A DNA stretch of 64,000 nt from Urechis unicinctus (GCA_034190875.2 CM067349.1:29647671-29711670); one strand, 5' to 3'; positions 48,097 through 62,250 are shown, numbered from the stretch's first letter. Program-made: numbers and translations. Notes: generated by a model not told the origin, from the sequence alone.

Positions 48097-48512
48097 AGGT
48101 AGATAGGTAGGTAGGTAGGTAGGTAGGTAGGTAGGTAGGTAGGTAGGTAGGTAGGTAGGTAGGTAGGTAGGTAGGTAGGTAGGTAGGTAGGTAGGTAGGT
48201 AGGTAGGTAGGTAGGTAGGTAGGTAGGTAGGTAGGTAGGTAGGTAGTAGGTAGGTAGGTAGGGTAGGTAGGTAGGTAGGTAGGTAGGTAGGTAGGTAGGT
48301 AGTAGGTAGGTAGGTAGGTAGGTAGGTAGGTAGGTAGGTAGGTAGGTAGGTAGGTAGGTAGTAGGTAGGTAGGTAGGTAGGTAGGTAGGTAGGTAGGTAG
48401 GTAGGTAGGTAGGTAGGTAGGTAGGTAGGTAGGTAGGTAGGTAGGTAGGTAGGTAGGTAGGTAGGTAGGTAGGTAAGGAAGGTAGGTAGGGAAGTAGGTA
48501 GGTAGGTTGGTA
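48097..48512. repeat. (GTAG)n tetranucleotide array
   Basis: About 415 bp with single-base slips (GTAGTAGG, AGGGTAGG). It ends about 30 bp from P5 exon 9. Long open frames across it are artefacts. Confidence 0.98.
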
Positions 48513-48534
48513 TCTGTTTGAATTCTTGAACTCC

Positions 48535-49105
48535 ACTGCTTTGCTGTTCTACTTCCCTTATGGTCTTGTACCTCTCGTTTCTGGGGAAAGCAATATCAGC
48601 ATACCAGTTACAATGGCAAATGTCTCGTATATAAGCGGTGGCAACGGAACCCATATCGCACCCTGTCAATGTCCAAATACACGAATTACCTATGATGCTG
48701 GATGCTATGACCTCAGCCATATGACATATATACTTTCTACCAATGGTCCACTGACATATTTCGCCGCCATTATACGGGCACACATAGACGCTCTTCCCAT
48801 GCAAATGTTCATTATTTTACTACGGAAAGACTCCGGTGAATACACATAACTGTGGTAAATCATGTTCAATTGGAATATTATCAATTATATTCAATTCAAC
48901 AAGACAAGAACGAAGGCAAATTTTATATTTAATCGTTCTTTCCATTTTTTAAAAGAATTTCCTTAAATATTCATATATACGAAATGCAACTGGCAGCTCT
49001 AGCAGACAATGAACAAGTGAGTCCTTACAGATGAGACACAAGGTATAGATGATACATGCCGGTTTATCCGCTGCACCAGCGATGAACGTGTTAACAAACA
49101 CGCCG
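48535..49105 (-). pseudogene. SLC22 pseudogene P5 (exons 7, 8, 9)
   Basis: On the minus strand, 49105-48960 matches exon 7 (around the GAVEIPACIIC region), 48855-48745 matches exon 8 (end of the domain, CARISG region) and 48670-48540 matches exon 9 (PPIIYG region). Frames are broken. It lies upstream of P4, separated by the GTTC/GTAG arrays, so P4 and P5 are two different copies cut and joined at the repeat. Confidence 0.75.
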
Positions 49106-49109
49106 TATA

Positions 49110-51500
49110 TTTTCGAACCATATCTGCCCGAAAACCCTGGTTTCAGGTGTCAACGTGGAGGCTCCTCAGGCAGACCAACCGAGGCTGCTGTGTGAAGCAG
49201 GAGAAAGTGATGGTAAAAATAGCAAATTAACCAGAAATTAAATGTGCGACACAGCATCCAAATTCTAATGCTGTATGTCTTAATGAAGATGTGTGGGAGA
49301 CTGCGCTATGACTACAAGCAGCATCATGGTTCATACAAAGGGAAACAAGTAAATGCTAACAGTTAACAAACACCAAGTTGTAAATTTATGATTTTACTTA
49401 ATGAATGACATTTTCGATTGGGTGGGACTTCTAGTGCTTCCACATCCTCATCGATTATATCATTGGCCTTGCATATGTTGATTGTCGTTGCTAAAAGATC
49501 TCTCCATACCCTATGTTGTAAAGATGTGTTAGTATTTTATTTGAAAGTACAAATTATAATTTTCATATAACTGTGTGACCTCCTTCATTGTATTTGGGGT
49601 AGTGGAGGATGTACATGCCCTCACCCTGCGCTGTAATTTGTTGTTGTTGGCAAACATTTTCTTTGAAATGCATAGTTACAATGATTGATCAGTTATGAAA
49701 CTTTCTATCAATTTGAAACAGGATAAGTATGTGTTTTCCATGTTTGATTCATCAGATATTTGGTAATAAGTGGGATTCAGCAGTAATTTAACTTCAATCA
49801 TGACTAGAATGAATGGCATGAGGAAAGATATTTCATGCAATTAAACAGCTGGTTTATTCCTCTTTGTTTTTGTTAATGAATCCCCCGCCAGGTAAAACTG
49901 TCCTACATTTGAAAGAAGGTTCAAATCTCACAAGATGACAACTAAGCTAAACAGACTGGGATTGATGAAAGATTTATCGGTAAAGCTGACCGGAATAATT
50001 AAGCATAGGTTTTTGGAGAAAACTGGATCAGAAAACTGTGGAAAGCCTCTAAATGGGAGGTTTGGGCATTGCTTAATATCATCATAATGTCCCCACGCAA
50101 TGTCATTTTGATACTTTGCAATACTATGTCAGCTCACCTTTTGGTGCTTGCTTTTGTCCATTGCTTAGACCTCCTGACTGTGAATTTATGTAGTGCGGCT
50201 ATGCACGCAAAATATTTGATTATTTGCGCCACATCAAATATATACATATTTCTACTAAGAGCCAATTTGTTCAACAGATATAAGCCTCAACTGAACGTTA
50301 TATTATGCGTTTATGTTCTATTGTTTTCCATTGACACACATTACTGCCATTCGTAGAATATAACTTCAATTAATAATCTACCCGCCTGTTATATTCATAT
50401 GTGTATTGGGCTTAATACTGTATTGACAGTTGTGCAGTGACGCCGAATACAGGCCTGCCACTAAGAACTATTATACATCCCCTTGTGGACCCAGAGCAAG
50501 GATACAAGCAATCGATCACTTGTGCAGTCCACACCTTATTCATGTCAATGTCAAACAATACGATTAATTAATGAACGTACTTAAAATGGTGCAATTTATT
50601 CATCTATATATAAATTGTGCGATATCGGACGTTCATGCTATGGTGTTTTGGGTAGGGTTTGAGGAAGGTTTTAACCTCTTCTATCGCTTGTTTAAGCATA
50701 AGTCCTATATCTTATGAGGTTTAGATTAGTCTGTTCTCACAATAAAGACGCTGAGAAGATGGTAAACAAGTGGCACTCTGGCAGGTCATTCCTTGCTGAT
50801 TCTCACTAATATATGCCTTTTATTTATCACTCTCTTTATTAGAAAGTGATCCAAATCTACCAAAACACTTCTGTTCGCAATAAACATTTCTGAAGAACAA
50901 TGGAACAAACAAATATCATATTCAAGCACCAGAAAGAGCGGCGAGACCCTCACACGTAGTGGCATAAGAATAAAGTCCTAATAACACTCAAAAGAGATTT
51001 CCAATGTAATGACCTCTGATATGTGTTTGGCCTGCTTTAAGGCATTGGTACGAAGAATATATGGGTTCACCTATTTCTGAGAATTTGTTAACTCGCCAAG
51101 TAGCAACCAAATATTATGATAATTCATAGACAAAATTGTGGGTAGCAATTAAGTTTTGCTGAGGAGGATGAATTACAGTTAAATCATAACTAATCATGCT
51201 ACCCCAAATGTTGAGATCAGATTGCATTGTAGTTGCTCCTCGCAATCAACTGATCACATATCACGTATATTACACTTGTTCTTTTATATCAGTCGAATAT
51301 TCAGGGGCCACTTGCTCTCATAGGTTTGATCGGAACATTTCGGTGAAAGGCGTATGTAGCAATATGATTTACGGAGTATTCAAAGATTTATGACCTACGG
51401 GGAGAGGATTATGACATATATGTATCCCTGGTAGCTTATATTTTCCGGCGCACTATTTAGTTTGGCTTTTTCAGTTAACCCTATATGCGTATGATCATCG
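49110..51500. other. Gene-free AT-rich stretch between pseudogenes and copy 2
   Basis: No exon with convincing splice sites. A minus-strand stretch at about 49370-49535 is open for about 55 codons with coding-like composition (HRVWRDLLATTINICKA); it may be a decayed transposase or gene fragment. Confidence 0.35.
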
Positions 51501-51522
51501 ACGTCTGATGTCAAAAAAAGAT

Positions 51523-51702
<180 letters not shown>

Positions 51703-52738
51703 GTATATTGTCTATTTGCAATGGATTAGATCAAATGGGCATTGGGGCAACCGCAACCCCCATCTTGCTTGTGATATCGTAGGATCTCAAATAAACATAC
51801 ATTATCACACAGGCAGCATAGACCCAATCAAAGCGGGAACTACCCCAAAGGCCAAGAGTTCAATCATCATTTCGCCTGACCAAGTTATTTATTGTCCAGT
51901 ATAAAGTTGGGCATCAAACACGACTTATTGAAAGAGAGTTGGACATTTCATGATGCTTGCCCATTCAGTTTGATTTTATTAGATGGCCTGTAACATAATC
52001 ATTTCTCGATGCAGCAACCCGAATGAACCCTATTTATTGCGGGCTCGCAGCCTGACCAATCCAGTGTAGTATCCATAGGGATAGGTGGTTTGCTGCAAGA
52101 ATGGGGCCCTATGGTGTATATTGTAATATACGGTATATCTATAAGCCGACACCTTCCCTTTATATTCTTGGTGAGAGAATTCCATTTAATATCCTGTGCT
52201 TTTGTTACTTGGCCCTGCCTTGTAAGTAAGATATGGCTGTAGCTTTACAATGCCTGAGAGTAATTCAAATCTATCGATATCACTTGAATCATCGTCCAGA
52301 CAGAACGGCCGCCACCGATATTCTGATGCCATGCTTAGTATTCAGATGTCTCTTGCATAAAAAATGCATCATTTATCACCCATTGTATAGCCAGAGTCGC
52401 ATTACTACACGGCCGGCTATAAATCAATATGTACACCTGGATAAAACAACCGGTAAAAGTTAACGACTAGCATAGTGTAAGCTTAACATTAACATAAGCT
52501 GAACTCCCATCCCACAAAAAATCTCGTGCACATCTCTGTATAGAAGTGTCATCAAAAAGCCGTAATTTAACCATACGGTCCAGAGTATCACGACACAAAC
52601 AGTTTCACTGTAAGCGACAGGAACTTGTGTAGCTGTGAGAGCAGGTCTTTTTTCAAAGTGTAAGGGACCTCCTCTCGAGGGTTGTATATTTCTGGAGCTC
52701 ATGAGACCGATATTACCGGACACTGTACACCGTCAACA

Positions 52739-55325
52739 ATGACAGAAGACGTAGGAGACAACAAAATGAGTAAACCAGTCAATATAGAGCATGTCTATGA
52801 GCAAGCTGGTGGAATGGGTAGTTATCAATGGATCTTACTTTTACTCATGTTCGTGCTTGTATTTCTTGCCCCGGAATCATTAAGCATTAACTTCATCGCT
52901 GGGCACCAAGACCATTGGTGCTCTGTCAAGGAGCTGCAGACCATATCACATGGTCAACAGAAGTATATCGCAATTCCACGAGATGCAGAAGGAAATTATA
53001 AGAGTTGTGAGAAGTTCGATATCAACTATGCATCTTTGACACAGAATGATTTGGCAAAATGGAACCGATCACAAATCAAACTGAACACTTCGACTGTCAA
53101 ATGTGACGCCTGGGTCTATGACCAAAGCACATTTGTTAGCACCGTTACGAGCAGAGTATGTATTGTTTTTGTAACTTTCATTGATAATTATTTGAGGACA
53201 ACGTGATAATCTATTCATCGTGCTTCAGTATAACCTGGTGTGCAGTGATAAGTGGATGGTATCCATGATATCCACTCTATACATGGCCGGGATTCTTGTC
53301 GGAAGCATCTTTGGTGGATATATCTCTGACAGGTACCAGACACATTTAACGTCGGGAAATGCTTATTTTCATTGTTCTGGCGGCTGTACTTGCTCGAATT
53401 GTTGTGCTCTGTCTTTAAGATTTGGCCGGAAGAAAGCATTATATGGCTTCCTGGTGTCGAAAATAGTCTTCAACTTAATGAGCGCACTTTCACGCAGCTA
53501 TACGGTTCTAGCTATTGCCAGGTTTCTTATGGGGTTTTCTACTATCCCATGCACAATTACCAGTTTTGTGCTGGGTAAGTACATGTTGCTGTCTTTGCAG
53601 ATTCTTACTCGCGTATTGATGGATGATTGGTCATGCAAATACAATAAGCAACATCTACCGCGATGTCTATGATAACCAGATCGTGCTCCTTGATGTTATT
53701 GCAGCGGTGGAACAATCACCGCCTGTTTGGCGAACAGGGACGGCGATGGTGCTAAATGTAGCCTACTCCTTTGGGTTCATGGTGTGGGCCGGACTTGGTT
53801 ATGCCATTCGCGATGATGTCAAGCTCCAGTTAGCGATGTCAATCCCTATAACATGTCTTCTAACGTATTGGTGGTATGTTCATAAGTATAATACAGACCA
53901 CAGAAATGTAGTCAATATGTCATTAAGCGAGTGTGTCACACGAGCAGAATGTTACCATATTTGTCAGGTTGGTGGATGAATCACCTCTGTGGCTGCTACA
54001 GAAGAAGAGATATAAGAGCGCTACTGCCATATTAAATAAAATAGCATTAACCAATAAATCACCTTTGACCGATGACTTCGATTCACATGATATACACACG
54101 GTAACTTTTCACACATTCTGTATACTGTTATTAGAGACAGGTAAACATATGATTAAGTATAATTTTGATTTGATTGGCAAAATGATTGCGTAATATGTAT
54201 ATTTGTTTTCTTATGTACGGAATTCAGCACAAAATGAACGAGACCAACAGCAATTGGCTGTCACTTTTTCGATCACCTATGATGCGTCGACGGTCGTTGG
54301 TTGTCAATTTATACTGGTAAACACGGTTTACCACAAACATTCAAATGGGGGAAAAACACATTGGTTAAATGAGACTGTAACATTCACTAGTGGTTAATAT
54401 CAAGTTTAATTTTTCAGGTTCACAGTGAGTCTAATGTACTTCGCATTGTCTCTGAACATGGGGGCTCTTTCAGGGGACCTGTTTATCAATACGTTTATCA
54501 GTGGTGCTGTGGAGATTCCAGCCTGCATCATCTGTACATTGTGTCTGGTCTGGCGTGTGACTGGCAGAAGACTCACTTGTTCATTGTCTCTTGTCTTTGC
54601 TGGAGTTGCCAGTTATATTTCCGTATATATGATTATTCAAGGTAATCCTTTGCAGTGACGGATATTATAATAACGAAACATTAAATTGTAATCCATTCTT
54701 GTCTTGAAGAATTGAATTAAATCAATAATATTGTAATTATACATGCTTTTACACAGATATAGGTGTCGCCCATACAGTATTTGCCACAGTTGCAAAGGGA
54801 TTTGTATCAATCGCGTTCAGTGCAATTTACGTATATTCACCGGAATTGTTCCCCACAGAAGTAAGGACAATTGGCATGGGCACGGCGTCTATGTGTGCCC
54901 GTATAAGTGGAATGGCTGCGTCGTATGTCGGTGGACAATTGGTAAAAAGTTGAATTGTCAAATGGCTGAGGTCATAGCCCCAACCATCCAATTCAATTGA
55001 CTTATTTAGCCATATTTGTCATCTGTGTTGACAGGGTGATGTATGGGCTCCATTGCCACCGATAATATACGGAACATTTGCAGTTGTGGCTGGCTTACTG
55101 ATACTTCTTTTACCGGAAACTAGAGGTAAACCATTGCCAAAGACCATAAGAGAAGTAGAACAGTCGAGCAGGTGAGCGCTAGCATTTAATACTTAAGGCG
55201 GTTTGCTGCTGTTACAAAAAAAACTTTTACGTGATACTTTGAACTTGATTTACAGACCACATATTTCCGTAAGTGATTACGTCAACCACCAACGTGACGA
55301 CGAACTGCCATTGAACCGTTTGTGA
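52739..55325 (+). CDS. SLC22-family organic ion transporter, complete 10-exon gene (copy 2)
   Basis: Exons: 52739-53155, 53229-53332, 53420-53574, 53705-53873, 53968-54100, 54228-54316, 54418-54641, 54757-54941, 55035-55171, 55256-55325. Each equals its copy-1 counterpart in length (417, 104, 155, 169, 133, 89, 224, 185, 137, 70) and phase, giving 560 residues and a TGA stop. The start was chosen by alignment to copy 1; an upstream in-frame ATG at 52682 would add 19 residues of no visible value. The same SLC22 marks are present: GGMGSYQW before helix 1, SDRFGRKK, VDESPLWLL, WLSLFRSP, ELFPTEVRTIG and LPETRG. Introns are short (about 70-130 bp). A poly(A) signal lies at 55487-55492. The acceptor before exon 3 (CTTTAAG) is weak. 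It is probably a functional paralogue of copy 1 with unknown substrate. Confidence 0.93.
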
Positions 55326-55486
55326 ATCATCCTTCAACAAGTGATATAAAGGATGCATTGAAGATATAGAATTTGGAAAGTAGAACTTATAATCAAGAAT
55401 TTCAGTGTATTACGCTTTTGATAATGCCCAAATTCAAACACTTCCGGTAGAGAAACAAGTTTGCTAAAAATGCTCTTCGTTTTCCC

Positions 55487-55492
55487 AATAAA
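55487..55492 (+). promoter_or_regulatory. Poly(A) signal AATAAA for SLC22 copy 2
   Basis: A canonical AATAAA about 160 bp after the copy-2 stop codon, the first one downstream. It is consistent with a short 3' UTR. Confidence 0.5.
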
Positions 55493-55596
55493 TGTGAAAT
55501 TGTTTGTTTAAAATATTCAGACACAGATATAACTGTAAAAAGCCAAGTAAATGAAGGAAATACGATTTTAATCAGATAGAATGGCTTGAGGCTATC

Positions 55597-55622
55597 ACCC
55601 CCCCCCCCCCCCCACCACCACC
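55597..55622. repeat. Poly(C) and CCA tract
   Basis: A run of about 16 C residues followed by ACCACCACCA. Confidence 0.9.
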
Positions 55623-55724
55623 AAGTTTCCGATGTCCCTGCTTGCCAATCAGCTCAACAGTCTGTGTGCAAAGGTATACACGAAACTATCGATGTATCTC
55701 CATTTCTATCTAAGTGTGTCTTCT

Positions 55725-55832
55725 AACATACCTACCTACCTACCTTCCTGTCTACCTACATACCTATCCGTCTTCCTACCTACATAACTTACTGTCTACC
55801 TACCTACCTTCGTGACTACCTACCTACCTCGC
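55725..55832. repeat. Degenerate (CTAC)n tract
   Basis: Imperfect CTACCTAC with CTTC and CTGT variants, 400 bp after the copy-2 stop. In gene sense it has the same sequence as the GTAG arrays beside the minus-strand pseudogenes. Confidence 0.85.
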
Positions 55833-56059
55833 TTCTGGCAAAATACCCACATACGCACCCGCAAAAAAAATAGCACGCCAAATCGCTATGATATAACTCA
55901 TCAAAGCCATTTCATGGATGACATAAGAGATAAAGCATTTAATACTTTCTTCTGGATTTGTTTTATTGTGATATGTCTAGTTCCTCGGAGCCATCCTAAT
56001 GTATGCAACACTATCTAAATATTGCTCAACCACAATGAACGAAAGGAGATAAGGTTCCA

Positions 56060-57525
56060 TGTAAAATCGCCCAATAACGAAGATATCTATAAAAAAACGG
56101 ATGGAATGGGAAGATACCAATGGACGTCAGTGATACTAATGACTGCCATTACAATTTTGGCCAGATAATCAGTGAACATCAACTTCGCCACTGGGCACCA
56201 AAACCATTGATGTTATGGCAAGGAGCTGCAAAACATATCTTAAGGTCAACTTAAGTACATCGCAACTGCAAGTGATGTCAAAGGAGCATATAGCAGCTGC
56301 TGATTTTGTAAAATGGAGCCATGCACAAATGGAAGGGACTACATCAACTGTTGCCAGTGACACCTGGGTTTATGAACAACATACATTTGTTGACAGCGTC
56401 ATTACAAGATTGTTTTATGATTTTCTACTTGATCAAAAGTACCATCAATATAAATTTTTATTTGGCTTACTAATATACTTAACTGACTTACACACATCTG
56501 TAGGGTTTAATGGGAGTGTCTTCTATTGCGTGCACTATTACTGGATATATGCTGAGTATATACAACTACAATGGTACTTGTGTTCAGAACTATTACTGGC
56601 CGTGATGACATGTATATGCAATTTTCTGTCACCAAGTGTGGGGACTCAAAAGATAGTTTGATGTTATTGATACCACGATTAAACAGTTTGCAAATGTGGC
56701 TTGCAAATGCGACATTCAGCATAGAATAACCAATTATTGTCTGCAACTCATAAGATCTCCTACGACGCAAAGTACTTTGTCGTTGATCTAAACTAGTAAT
56801 TATACTCTACCAAAAATATTGAGAGGCGAAATGGCATTATTGCATTAGTGATTCAACTAATTATTATCAAGCAACGCATGTTCTAAAGCTGACTGTGAGT
56901 ATGATGTACCACGCTATTATTTATATTAAGTAGGGACCAATACAGGAGATTGTGAATTGACACGTCCATCAGTGGTGCCATGGATATTCCACCTTGTGTG
57001 TACATTGTGTCTGGTCTGGCGGGGGACGGACATTAGACTCATTTGTTCATTACCTCTGGTTATAGCTGGAATTGCCTCACACATTTTAGCATGCTTTATT
57101 ATTCAAGGAGATATTTTTTAGTGACAGATGAATTATCAAGATGTACAGATTTGTTGATATTTGTCTATAAGAGACATGGTTGCACGGTCGTGAAAACTGG
57201 TAAACAGATTTTGTAACCGAATTGAAAAGAACAATGGCATGGGCAGAGCGTCCATGTATGTCATTATAGTTGTAATGGTGGCGTATTATACCTTTGGACC
57301 GTTAGGAAGGAATTAATTAAAACACTATTGCATGACACAAGTAACATATGACGCAAGTGATAAAAATGAGCATTGAATTTAAGCGCCTGGCCCTCTCCTC
57401 GCTTACGTTTGTTTAAGTATTCATTACTCCTTTATGTTTGTGTGAAAGGACGATGTATGGGCTCCATAACCACCGGTAATATACGGGACATTTTGCAGCC
57501 GGCCTGCTTTTACCTTAAAGTTGAG
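56060..57525 (+). pseudogene. SLC22 pseudogene P6 (plus strand, exons 1, 3, 7, 8, 9)
   Basis: Directly downstream of copy 2 in the same orientation. Exon 1 runs from about 56060 to 56410 (GGATGGGAAGATACCAATGG; GACACCTGGGTTTATGAACA) but contains stops. 56500-56556 matches the end of exon 3, 56884-57115 exon 7 (GTGTCTGGTCTGGCG), 57235-57310 part of exon 8, and 57448-57520 part of exon 9 (GATGTATGGGCTCC). Exons 2, 4, 5 and 6 are missing. It is a tandem copy that decayed. Confidence 0.8.
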
Positions 57526-57529
57526 AGTT

Positions 57530-60500
57530 AACCGGGCATCGCAAACAAGACGCAGAGTTAATATTTCACCGCACAATATGCATTTAGAAATGATATGTTA
57601 TTACCCTTTTCAAGAGGTTTGGTATTCTAACTTCGTGTCAGTGAATTGCATGTAAATCATCTGCCATCATCCTACCGGTTCTGAGCGCGGTTTATGGATC
57701 AGATCAGTAGGGTATTACGCGGAATACTGTTATCACATTTTAACGTCGATTAGATAATGGCATTCATAAATGTAAATTGCTATTATCATTTGGGTGGCTG
57801 AGACAGAAGTAAGTTGGCTTTTTCGTGCAAAAAACTGACAAAATTGGCAAAGCTTCCTTAATTTCAGTAGTTTATCTTATTTTTGTTCTGTGTAGCTACA
57901 GTAAGAAATTGGTCCCTATAAGATATATGGTATATTCTGTTTTCATATTCGATTACAAAATACATTTTTTTGTGGCTTGATCTGTGGAGCCTCAGGGTCT
58001 GCAAATCGCAATTTTTTTGTGATATCAAGAGCTAGACAAACTGAAAAATGTTGGAATTTCTATAAACCCCTATTCACGTCTATTCCCTTATGTCGTCATC
58101 GAGAAGCATGCTAAGTGGAAGTAAAACCTATTGAAATCAATAACACGGGTGTGGATTGATGCATATCTGATTAACCAAATGCCTGTTAACTTTCCATGGG
58201 AAATCCTGATACTAAGTATTGTGCCTACAAACTGGTGGTCAACGCCTTTTCACTACTTCCAGTGACATATAGAGATTTTGCGGTGTTCTCTTATTGTAGT
58301 AAGTATCAGAGGCATGTCGGTATTACATACCTTAGCATCCAGACCTCCAATTTAACCAATTGCCATACAATGGAATTCGGCCTCCGGCAGGTTGACCGCC
58401 GGGACACAACTCAACTAAGACCAGCTGAACATAACAGAAGATGTATGGAAAATACAAAGTATGTGAATTATGATTGCATTGCGTTTGTTTCTTGATAATT
58501 AATAATAATCTGGAAAATAAATAATCTGACATAGCAGTCTTTCTGCTTTGGTTTGTTTGTTTGAAGGCTTGCATGCATGTCAGTTCTCTTTGCATTGTGA
58601 TAGGCAACGAAATGATTGCCTGATACCTTTGTTTATTTTCCAATACATTTAAGTCTCTTTTAATCTATTCATGATTTGCTACTCTGGAGAAAAACATTAA
58701 ACAGCGTGTACATAAGATATCAGATCATTTGCTTCCGAGATTGAACGGCAAAATAAAACAATGTCTTTGACTTAAGTTGAGAGCCAAAGATATATTTGTA
58801 GCGTAAGGCAAACAACCTCATGTAATAGTATATAGCACACGGACACCAAATTGACCTAATTAGAATATTACTTTTGCATTTCAAGGAGCTCAAAACGTTT
58901 GTGTCGATAGCGAATATGAAGGCAGTGTTAACAGTATACTATTGCTGTTTATGAAAAATAGACATGCTCATTTTCAGGCATAATCCAAATCAGTCATTCA
59001 TTGTGGAACGAAATAATGCGCTGCATAATGGATCTATTTCAAAAGCGCGCACTCTCACACACGTTGCACACACAACTTCCTTTTTTAATTTGATGACTAT
59101 AAAGTGGCAACATCATCAACTGAAGTACAATGCGCTTCCGCCTTCACATCCAGGGAATCCTCATTGCGGTCTGTACAAAGGAACCCCAGCCAAATGTTAT
59201 ATCTGAATACACAGTAGTATATCTGAGGCCAATTCATTCATTGATAGGAGTTCTGGCCATTGGAATGAATGTCATAACGTTATTTGTTTAGGATTGGACT
59301 GATGTTTTGGCATCAAAACGCAAAGATCCTTGTGTGTTCACTCAACAACATTACACAAATGGTTTGCCAGATATCATTCGGACAAATCCAGCAAAATATA
59401 AAAGTAAATTTTCATTAATCGATGTTGTGCCAACTGAAATGCTTTCATGGATTTCTGTAAGGAACTTCTACTGTTGTTACGAAACGATATCGTGTCACCG
59501 CGAAATTTGTCAAAGTAGCCGGTAGCGGGGAAAGTCGCTTCGTCCTCTCGAATAACAATAAAATAATGACTTCCCAACTGACTGACGCGACGGAGTTGAT
59601 AACGGGATTCCTCCTTAGAGCAGCATGTCATGGGCTCGAAATCAATACCCTGTGTTAATTGTCAAGCAAATTACACAAAACCATAAAGCTTTATATGAAT
59701 TTGGAGGTTCAGTATTTAATAACACAAGCACACACACATTTGAGTGTGTAAGCAGTCCGAATTAACCATTCTTCTCTAAATTATTCATCGATACCTGACA
59801 ACAATTGTGCTTCCCCTTCGTCCGCTTAGTAACTTGTAAGTGACCAACCTATCAAAAACATGGCGATTCTATATGTCTTAATTTACTTTTGAACAAAGAA
59901 CACATAAAAGAGTAATAAGATTGAGTTTAAGACATACGCGATGCTACATGATTTGCAGCTACTCGAATTATATTGGACAGAATCTCTTGTGTATCTGAGT
60001 GCCCTCAGAGGTCACTTTTGAGTCCATTGTCATGGCCCCTTATTGTTGCCGATTTGTTTAAGGTACTGCCATGGCTAAAGGAATGCATAAAATATCATTA
60101 CCTCGTGTTGCAATTTAAAACATGCGTTTATCAATATTGAATTTTTGATGGTTCTTTTTCGCTTTTATGAGGTTCATCAGTTATGTATTGTGAGAACCAA
60201 ATTTACTTAATGAATGTGAGGATGTTGAGATTAAGCAAAGTACTTGGATCTGGTCATGTGAGTTATGGAAGAAGTAGACCCGATTTGCCAAGTGTCTATA
60301 CGATGGTCGTAAACATTCCTGATATATGACCCACCGATAGTGGTAATGAACAACTGGGCTGGGAATATTAACCGTTGACGTCTGCTAAGTTTGTCTAATG
60401 GCAGCCTCCTGGCACAATCATGTTTCTTGTCAAAAATACCAACATAACACGATCGTTCTAAACATAAATAAAGCACTGGCAACTGCTGACAGAAGTTAAT

Positions 60501-60880
60501 CTTGCTGACAGAAACCAGTAACTGATCTTGGCATGTCTGCTGGTGAGCTGTATATGAAAACCTTCCCGGGCAACCAACTCATCCATGATAAGAAGATTGT
60601 GCACAAAACACAGTAATAAGTCGCATGAGCGATCATATGCGCAAGATTGCAGAGCCAACGTCCTCTGCCACAACAGTGTACTGCATGCGATGGGCTTAAT
60701 GTATTATATTTGCACGGAATGATAATGAAAGGCTAGTACTTACTATGCAAGTATAGGCACACTTGGTTAAAAGGACAATTTTTAGCAACTGATTTAAAGT
60801 CACTGATTCTAATAAATTGCTTAAACACACAAAATATCGTGAATCACAGTGAATTGCAGTGTTTAATCATGGTATAAGAT
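57530..60880. other. Gene-free 3' flank of the plus-strand SLC22 units
   Basis: No exon recognised. 60359-60475 shares several stretches (GACGTC-TAAGT-GTCTAATGG, ACATAAATAA) with 45850-45960. 60660-60700 in reverse complement resembles the block Y end (GCATGCAGTACACTGTTGTG). Confidence 0.4.
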
Positions 60881-60884
60881 GATC

Positions 60885-61115
60885 AACGGTTTGCAGTGAG
60901 GAGTCAGCCTATGGACCTATTTCGTGTCACTCCTCGCCGAACCAGACACCCTATCCCCACTCCACCCAACTAGACAGCCGAAAGGGAAGTCGTTTCGTCT
61001 CCTGACACACTACCTCATAACCTCCGGCGCGGCCATTCATTCTGCGCCCTTACCGGGGACTGCATTGACTAGGGGGCAATACATTGGCAATAGAGCAGGT
61101 TGCAAGTGCGAGTGA
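60885..61115 (-). repeat. Dispersed block X, copy 4 (inverted)
   Basis: Its reverse complement carries GAGGAGTGACACGAAATAGG, CGCCGGAGGTTATGAGGTAG and GTCAGGAGACGAAACGACTT. It lies downstream of the plus-strand SLC22 copies, as X1-X3 lie downstream of the minus-strand ones, so it was carried along when a unit inverted. Confidence 0.8.
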
Positions 61116-62250
61116 TTATAGATTCCTTTTTTTGATTTAGCTGACAAATTTATCTACACTGCTTGAAGTGAGCCGACAATACAAAAAGCACTTCCTCTTC
61201 GACCTTTCACAAACGTAATGAACTCTGGTAAGGTAAACACTGATTGAGGTCTCGTTTGCTTCTTCTGAAGACATGTCGCGATGTGTGTATGCGTTTTCTG
61301 TGACATATGCACACATTGAGGCTACGGGACCAAAAACCATGCCGTTTATGTAAAAGCGGGTGGGGTGTGATAAAAATGATGCGTTTTGAGCACAACTATT
61401 TCGACGGCTCAAAATTACACCTTAACAACACAGTACCATTATTCATTCCCTATTTACAGCGTTATGCACACATAATGCTTTGGTGTGCAATTATCGTTTA
61501 ATGTGATTGCAATACAGCTGTGTCTGACAACAAATTGATCATACATTAAACAGTAGTTGTCGCTTTCAGCGAATTTTTACCTTAACCATTGATTGTGTAT
61601 CATTTTATCATATTCGGAGGTGATGAATCATGACCAGTTAATTCAGTGCAGTTAGTGGATGACCCTCCAGAAACGCAGCTTCATACATCATTCACTCTGT
61701 CTCTCTGGGATACATATCTGAATGCAAAGCACTCCTTGGTTCTTAAAATAGACCATTCTCACAGATTATCATCAGTTGAGAATGCCAGAAATTCGATTGA
61801 AGTAAGGTTTTATTTATTTGAAGCTTCTGCAATATGGTGTATATTGTTGTACCCCACCTACTATTCCATGGCATCATCTTTGTGTTGCATCCGCGCACTT
61901 TTCATGTCATTCATAATATGTTGCACGGGACAAAATTACATATTAGGACCAGTAATATGCATAGATAATTATATCAAACAAAACACGATGTGAACCATTT
62001 TTAAAATGCGTTTGCCTGGGCAATCCTATAGAAGCTGATCCCTTTATCATAAATGCTCAGAGTGAAAACCCTAATAATGTTCTAATTGGCGTCATTCAAA
62101 TGCAACGTCATCCGAAAGTGACTGCGGTCTAGGTTTATGGCGTCTGATCCAATACATTTAAGGCCTTTCCATCCAATCGTCTTGCCCGCACATCTGCACC
62201 CCGCGCCAGTATACCAAGCACTAGGTATTATACATATATATTTTCAAAAT

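Noticed and set aside
48037-48804. A 255-codon minus-strand open frame
   Set aside because: It joins shifted-frame remains of SLC22 exons 8-9 to the CTAC and GAAC arrays; not a gene.
61646-61993. 115-codon plus-strand open frame with a hydrophobic end
   Set aside because: No family resemblance, no splice partner and AT-driven hydrophobicity; treated as chance.
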